DNA from: Mycobacterium sp.
Lineage (GTDB): Bacteria > Actinomycetota > Actinomycetes > Mycobacteriales > Mycobacteriaceae
DNA length: 10,457 bases
Reading direction: 5' to 3'
NCBI GenBank assembly: GCA_025965815.1
Contig: JAOPWF010000556.1
Span: 1-10,457 of the forward strand
Positions 5,919 to 10,457 of this stretch are shown in pieces. Within the stretch, counting starts at the first letter, position 1, and each line of letters opens with the position of its first letter. The notes below the pieces were generated by a model. It was given only the letters and a program-made list of their open reading frames with translations. It was not told where the DNA came from and searched no databases. Both the position numbers and the translations under genes were made by a program.

Positions 5919-8900
5919 TGGGGCGCGGTCCAGGCGACCTGTATCAACTGGTCCGGGTTCGAGCGGGTGATCAATGTCCCGCGTCCGGGTGGCAGCGCAG
6001 CGGACCGGACCGAGCCGAGCAGGATGCCCTCCTCCGGGTTGGCGCTCATGATCAGACCCATGGAACCGAGGTCGCGGAGCCGCGCCAACACCGGGTCGAA
6101 CATCGCCCGCGCGGCGCCTCCGGAACGCCGTGCCACGATCAGATGCAGCCCGAGATCCTTGGCGTGCGGAAGGAACTCGACCATCGCCGTCAACGGGTTG
6201 CCGGTGGCTGTGGCCACCAGGTCGTAATCATCGATGACGACGTAGATTTCGGGACCCGACCACCAGGACCGCGCACGCAACTGCTGCTGGGTGACGTCGT
6301 TGCCGGGCATTCGGTCCCGCAAACGATCAAGGAGCGCCGGCATCTGCGAGGCCAACGCGTCGGCGGATATCGCGTAGCCGGTGAGGTGACCTGACTCAAC
6401 CACACCGAGCAGCGTGCGCCGGCAGTCGACGACCATCAGCTGCGCCTCGTGGGCCGAGTTGGTCCGAATGATCTGCCGGCAGAGCATGCGCAACGCCGCC
6501 GTCTTCCCGCATTCGACATCCCCGAGAATCACGAGGTGCGCCTGCTCGGCGAAGTCCAAAGCAACTGGCCGCAAGTCGCGTTCGCCAAGGCCGAGCAGTA
6601 GCCGCGTTGCCGACTGAGGCTCGGCGGAGCGGCTCATCACATCACGGTCGTCGACATGTGACGGCAGCAGACGCACCGGTGGGGCGGTCTGCCCGTCGAA
6701 CCGAGCGCGCAAAAACTGTGCCTTCGCGGCGATCGCATCACCGATGCCCGTACTCGTTGACTTTCCGTCGAAGCGGGGCAATGCGATAACCATGTCGCGG
6801 CCGTCGCGGGTGATCCCCCGGCCCGGTGGAACATCGGCCAGTCGGCGTGCCCGCTTCCGGTCGATTTCCGAGTCCGACGGGTCGCCGAGTCGCAATTCGA
6901 TACGGGTACCGATCTGATCCTTCAGCCCCGGCCGTATCTCGGCCCAACGTGATGCGGCCACGACGACATGCAGTCCGAATGAGAGGCCCTGCGCGGCAAG
7001 GGCCGTGATCGGCGCCTCGAGGTTTTCGAACTCCTGTCGGACGCTTCCCCAGCCGTCGATAACCAGGAAGACGTCACCGAACGGGTCGTCGGTTGCGCTC
7101 GGGTCACCGGCCGCCCGTCGCTGCCGAAAGTCCGCAAGGGAGTCAATCCCGTGTCGGCGGAACCGCGCCTCGCGGGTCCGAACGACCGATTCCAGTTCGG
7201 CAATGGTTCGCCGTACCAAATCCGGGTCTGACCTGCCGGCCACCGCGCCCACATGGGGCAGCGAGCGCAGCGACGACAGCGAGCCGCCACCGAAGTCCAG
7301 ACAGTAGAACTGCACCTGTCCTGGACGATGGGTGGCCGCCAGTCCCAGCGTCAGGGTGCGCAGCGCCATCGACTTGCCCGATCCCGGAGCACCGACAATC
7401 GCCACGTTGCCGCCCGCCCCGGACAACTCGGCGAGCAGCACGTCGCGGCGCTGCTCGAATGGACGGTCCACCAGTCCAATCGGCACCGACAGCGTGCCGG
7501 CCACCTGGTACTCGAGTACGCGCCGCGGAATCAGCGCGTCCAGTGTCGGCGATTCGGCCAGCGGGGGAAGCCACACCGAGTGCGCCTTGCCACCGCGGCC
7601 CTGCAGGCGATCCAGCACCGTCTCCAGGACAGTGCGCGCGGTGCCCGTGGACGGGCCGATTCGGGACTCGTCGCCGGTGGGCCGGGTGAGGGGGCCCGCG
7701 GCCGCCGCGGTGAAAACCAGTGGCGTCGTGGAAGACGCCATCGGCGCACCGTCGTCGGAGCGCCGGCGGGTGACGCACGGTCCGGAGACGAACGAGGTCT
7801 GGAAGCGGGTCAAGTCGGCGGATCCGTTCCGCAGATACGCGGCACCCGGCGTGCTCGGCAGATGGTATGCGTCGGGTACACCGATGGCGGCTCGGGACTC
7901 GCTGGCCGCGAACGTCTTCAGACACACGCGATAAGACAGATGGGTCTCCAGACCGCGCAGCCTGCCCTCATCGAGTCGCTGACTGGCCAGCAACAGGTGT
8001 ATTCCGAGCGATCTGCCCAGTCGGCCGATCGCGACGAACAACTCGGCGAAGTCGGGATGCTGGCTCAGTAGCTCAGAGAACTCGTCGATCACTATCAGCA
8101 GGGCTGCTAGGGGAGCCAGCGCGGTGCCTGCCTGACGGGCACGCTCATAGTCAGCGACGTTGGCGTAATTGCCTGCCGCCCTGAGAAGTTCCTGGCGTCG
8201 GTGCATCTCACCCGCCAGCGCATCCTTCATCCGGGCCACCAGGTGGGCCTCGTCCGACAAGTTCGTGATGACCGCCGCGACGTGTGCTGCCCGCTCGAGA
8301 CCCAGAAAGGTTGCACCGCCTTTGAAGTCGACGAGGATAAGGTTCAAGACATCCGGCGCATGCCGGGTGATCATCCCCAACGTCAGGGTGCGCAGGAACT
8401 CGGACTTCCCGGAGCCCGTCGCGCCGACGCACAACCCGTGCGGGCCCATACCGCCGAGCGCGGCCTCCTTTATGTCCAACTCGACCGCTGTGCCATGCTC
8501 GGTGACGCCGATGGGAACCCGCAGCCGATTGCGGGCGCCGCGATCACGCCATGCGGCCGCCGGGTCGATGACCGCCGGATCCCCGAGGTTCAGCAGGTCC
8601 TGCCAACGGGCCGCTCCGCGGGACAGGTCCACGTCGTCACCCTCACCCGATGCGGGGCGGAAGGGTGCCATCCGCCGGGCGCAGACGAGTGCCTGCACTG
8701 GCGTCATCGTGTCCGGCCGAGCGAAGACTTCCTCAATCGCTCCCCTGGCGGCCAGCCGGTCAGCGGAGATCGTCATGCGCAGCCCGTGTCTTGCTGCCAG
8801 CTCATCACAGCCGATTCCGATCTCCAACACCGTCACTCCGGCGATCCCGTCGTGTGTGCAGCACCGTTCGGAGCCGGCGACCTGACCCCCGTCGACGATC

Positions 8901-9877
8901 ATCACGACATGTGGTGATTCGTCCACTTCGGGCGGCGGCGGCCACGTGAATGCCCCCCGATCGGCGATGAGGGGGTCCAGCGCGGCTTCGGCATCGGAGA
9001 CGCTGGAGTACAACATCCGGGCCGACCCCACGGCGTCGACAGCATCCGGATGTTGATTGTGCGGCAACCACTTCAGCCAGTCCCAATCCCGGTTTCGGCC
9101 CACCGCCGCGACGACCTTCAGCCGTTGCGGGCTGTGCAACACCGCTAACTGGCAGACCATTGCCCGCGCCAGTCCCCGAGCCGCGGCGGCATCGCCGTCG
9201 ATCGTGATAGCCGCAAAGCCGTGCACGGCGAGCGCGATCGGCAGATCCGGAACGAATGAGTGCGTGCGGATGAGGCGGCGCAACGCCATCGACGTCACCG
9301 GGTCCAACTCCTCCACCGGCCCCAAAGCGGGTGCGACCAGTTTGGTGGACAGCCGCTGACGCCCACAACCGACACGCACGTGACCGAAGTCGGAGTCGCC
9401 ACCGCGGCGTTCCCACATCCGCGTAGTGCCCACCAACGTCCACAGCGACCCCGGTTCCGGATGACTCCATCCCAACGAGACCGCCTGGGCGGCTGCGGTG
9501 TCGGCAACAGCGTGACTCAACGATTCCAGATAGCGCAGGTAATCTCGCCGGTGCTGGTTGATCTCAGTGGTCCGGCCGCCCGACCTACCGGCGGATGTCA
9601 TGGTGCCCAACACCGACGCGAGCATCATCAGCGGGAAGAGCATGAACATCGGGTTGCGTATCACCGCGGCGCCCGACGTGAAGACGACGACCATCATGCC
9701 CGCCATGGCAACCACCAACGCGATCGGAAGAAGCCTGCCGAGCAGGTTCGCCGGCACCGCCCGCGGGACCTCAGGTGGCGCTTCGACGACGATCTCCCCG
9801 TCGGGTACCCGATCCAGTGGCAGCCGCGGCGGCGAGGTGAAAGGCACTGTCGGCCCACTTCGGTCAGGCTGCGTCAC
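5915..9877 (-). CDS. eccC4: ESX-4 FtsK/SpoIIIE-type motor ATPase EccC4
   Basis: EccC4 recognises ESX-4 substrates and powers their export through the inner-membrane EccBCDE complex. The chain has 1320 residues. Two membrane helices (~49-67 and ~76-93) are followed by the stalk/DUF region and three tandem FtsK-like ATPase domains on one polypeptide. Domain 1 has Walker A GATGSGKS (485-492), Walker B LLIVIDEF (D598-E599) and SQR at 632-634. Domain 2 has GAPGSGKS (829-836), but its Walker B reads VIDGW, with Gly942 for the catalytic Glu. Domain 3 has GDVECGKT (1119-1126) and VIDDYD (D1216-D1217). Only domain 1 therefore looks fully catalytic, which fits EccC proteins generally. The start is GTG9877 with no Shine-Dalgarno sequence, but a SigM-like promoter ends 10 nt upstream, so the message is probably leaderless. 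GTG at codon 11 is a possible alternative. Confidence 0.95.
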   Translation of the reverse strand: MTQPDRSGPTVPFTSPPRLPLDRVPDGEIVVEAPPEVPRAVPANLLGRLLPIALVVAMAGMMVVVFTSGAAVIRNPMFMLFPLMMLASVLGTMTSAGRSGGRTTEINQHRRDYLRYLESLSHAVADTAAAQAVSLGWSHPEPGSLWTLVGTTRMWERRGGDSDFGHVRVGCGRQRLSTKLVAPALGPVEELDPVTSMALRRLIRTHSFVPDLPIALAVHGFAAITIDGDAAAARGLARAMVCQLAVLHSPQRLKVVAAVGRNRDWDWLKWLPHNQHPDAVDAVGSARMLYSSVSDAEAALDPLIADRGAFTWPPPPEVDESPHVVMIVDGGQVAGSERCCTHDGIAGVTVLEIGIGCDELAARHGLRMTISADRLAARGAIEEVFARPDTMTPVQALVCARRMAPFRPASGEGDDVDLSRGAARWQDLLNLGDPAVIDPAAAWRDRGARNRLRVPIGVTEHGTAVELDIKEAALGGMGPHGLCVGATGSGKSEFLRTLTLGMITRHAPDVLNLILVDFKGGATFLGLERAAHVAAVITNLSDEAHLVARMKDALAGEMHRRQELLRAAGNYANVADYERARQAGTALAPLAALLIVIDEFSELLSQHPDFAELFVAIGRLGRSLGIHLLLASQRLDEGRLRGLETHLSYRVCLKTFAASESRAAIGVPDAYHLPSTPGAAYLRNGSADLTRFQTSFVSGPCVTRRRSDDGAPMASSTTPLVFTAAAAGPLTRPTGDESRIGPSTGTARTVLETVLDRLQGRGGKAHSVWLPPLAESPTLDALIPRRVLEYQVAGTLSVPIGLVDRPFEQRRDVLLAELSGAGGNVAIVGAPGSGKSMALRTLTLGLAATHRPGQVQFYCLDFGGGSLSSLRSLPHVGAVAGRSDPDLVRRTIAELESVVRTREARFRRHGIDSLADFRQRRAAGDPSATDDPFGDVFLVIDGWGSVRQEFENLEAPITALAAQGLSFGLHVVVAASRWAEIRPGLKDQIGTRIELRLGDPSDSEIDRKRARRLADVPPGRGITRDGRDMVIALPRFDGKSTSTGIGDAIAAKAQFLRARFDGQTAPPVRLLPSHVDDRDVMSRSAEPQSATRLLLGLGERDLRPVALDFAEQAHLVILGDVECGKTAALRMLCRQIIRTNSAHEAQLMVVDCRRTLLGVVESGHLTGYAISADALASQMPALLDRLRDRMPGNDVTQQQLRARSWWSGPEIYVVIDDYDLVATATGNPLTAMVEFLPHAKDLGLHLIVARRSGGAARAMFDPVLARLRDLGSMGLIMSANPEEGILLGSVRSAALPPGRGTLITRSNPDQLIQVAWTAPQ

Positions 9878-9879
9878 AT

Positions 9880-10034
9880 CAGATAGGACGTGTCGGATCC
9901 GCGTCCGGTTCCCTCACCGCCGATGAAAATTGCTGCGCAACTGTGCCGCTGCCGCAGGCTACGGTGACAACGCGAGCGCAATGCCAATGGCTCGCGCGGC
10001 CTGGGAGGTCCGCTGTTACCGGGGGGTGGTGCGG
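9880..10034. other. Divergent eccC4/eccD4 intergenic region
   Basis: These ~155 bp separate the divergent genes. The left part holds the SigM-like eccC4 promoter. I find no GGAAC/CGTC pair or clear SigA promoter reading rightward into eccD4. The eccD4 frame is open back to 9927, just after a TGA at 9924-9926, so part of this stretch could code if the start is ATG9981 or ATG9987. GGGAGG (10003-10008) and GGGGGG (10021-10026) are purine runs that could serve as ribosome-binding sites. Confidence 0.5.
9887..9912 (-). promoter_or_regulatory. SigM-like ECF promoter for eccC4
   Basis: On the minus strand GGAAC (9912-9908), a 17-base spacer and CGTC (9890-9887) match the SigM-type consensus; the base after CGTC is C rather than a purine. 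The predicted start site (about 9880-9879) is 2-3 nt before GTG9877, the same geometry as at the Rv3440c-like gene. The spacer contains the palindrome CGGATCCG (9894-9901). This promoter would drive eccC4 and the coupled Rv3446c-type gene. Confidence 0.6.
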
Positions 10035-10457
10035 GTGTCGACGGCATTCGATGTTGGGGGTTTTTCACGGTCCGCTCCGCTGGGCGTGATGTGCCGGGTA
10101 TCGGTGCGGGCCGCGTCGACGGAGGTGGACCTCGCGTTGCCGACGGCGGTACCGCTGGACGTATTGATCACCTCCATCATCGACATCGTCAGCTCCCACA
10201 GCGAAGAACATGTGCTGCTAGGCACCGACGCGCGGGACTGGCAGCTGTGCCGACCCGGTGCGGAACCCTTGTCTTCGTCGACCACACTGGGGGACAGTCG
10301 TATCCGCGATGGTGATCTGCTGCTACTGACGAGCGCCGACGGCCACGCGGCCGCCCCGTTGTTCAAAGACGACTTCCAAATCGTGGCGTCCTCGACGGAC
10401 ACAACGCGACCATGGACGGGGCAAGCGGCACGTATCACAGCGGCGACAGCGTTTGTC
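10035..10457 (+). CDS. eccD4: ESX-4 membrane channel protein EccD4, N-terminal part (runs off window)
   Basis: EccD is the multi-spanning inner-membrane core of ESX systems, with an N-terminal cytoplasmic ubiquitin-like (YukD) domain that contacts EccC. This fragment of 141 codons from GTG10035 contains that domain: strand MCRVSVRAASTEVDLALP (19-36), helix VPLDVLITSIIDIVSSHSEE (39-58), the W-x-LCRPG segment (69-75), and the closing TLGDSRIRDGDLLLLTS (84-100), the usual 'l.d..i.dGd.L.L' ending. The membrane helices lie beyond the edge. The start is uncertain. GTG10035 has GGGGGGT about 8 nt upstream, while ATG9981, ATG9987, GTG10026, GTG10029, GTG10086 and ATG10089 share the frame. It is divergent from eccC4, as in M. 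tuberculosis Rv3447c/Rv3448. Confidence 0.85.
   Translation, partial: MSTAFDVGGFSRSAPLGVMCRVSVRAASTEVDLALPTAVPLDVLITSIIDIVSSHSEEHVLLGTDARDWQLCRPGAEPLSSSTTLGDSRIRDGDLLLLTSADGHAAAPLFKDDFQIVASSTDTTRPWTGQAARITAATAFV

Noticed and set aside
6190..6405. Possible frameshift or split within eccC4
   Set aside because: The 1320-codon frame is continuous, with all three ATPase domains in order; other-frame ORFs here are shadows.
1..10457. Insertion sequences, tRNA/rRNA genes, CRISPR arrays, attachment sites
   Set aside because: I saw no transposase, repeat array, tRNA cloverleaf or rRNA segment; gene order looks undisturbed.

Overview
The window is high-GC actinobacterial DNA, and gene content and order are those of a Mycobacterium/Mycolicibacterium chromosome: glmM, rpsI, rplM, esxT, esxU, an Rv3446c-type gene, eccC4 and a divergent eccD4. 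This is the ESX-4 (type VII secretion) locus beside a ribosomal-protein/cell-wall operon, syntenic with M. tuberculosis Rv3439c-Rv3448 as I recall it. The species cannot be fixed from this sequence. No mobile element, tRNA, rRNA or CRISPR array is visible.

Layout, left to right. All genes except the last lie on the minus strand. Positions 1-732 hold the N-terminal part of an Rv3439c-like protein with a WxG-type helical domain. Positions 736-1041 hold a small EspC/DUF2580-like protein (Rv3440c-like), four bases before it. Next come glmM (1098-2471), rpsI (2612-3079) and rplM (3076-3519), read in the order rplM-rpsI-glmM from a SigA-like promoter near 3667-3696. A 13-bp perfect hairpin at 3822-3861 separates this operon from the ESX-4 genes esxT (3880-4176), esxU (4210-4536), the Rv3446c-type membrane protein (4629-5918) and the three-ATPase motor eccC4 (5915-9877). 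Beyond a short divergent region, eccD4 runs rightward off the window edge (about 10035-10457).

How the genes work together. EccC4 and EccD4 are core parts of the inner-membrane ESX-4 channel. EsxU/EsxT are its WXG100-type heterodimeric substrates. The Rv3446c-type protein is a conserved ESX-4 accessory. The Rv3440c/Rv3439c-like pair looks like an Esp-type substrate pair, which is inference.

Main observation. Three minus-strand sites share a GGAAC-N17-(C/G)GTC architecture that resembles the extracytoplasmic sigma factor SigM consensus. They lie upstream of the Rv3440c-like gene, eccC4 and esxU. In two of them the start codon begins exactly 10 nt after the -10 CGTC, so those transcripts would be nearly leaderless, which fits the absence of a Shine-Dalgarno sequence there. 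This suggests that the Esp-like pair and ESX-4, though separated by the housekeeping operon, form one regulon. A second observation is that the N-terminal half of the Rv3446c-type protein reads like a degenerate Hsp70/actin-fold domain tethered to the membrane.
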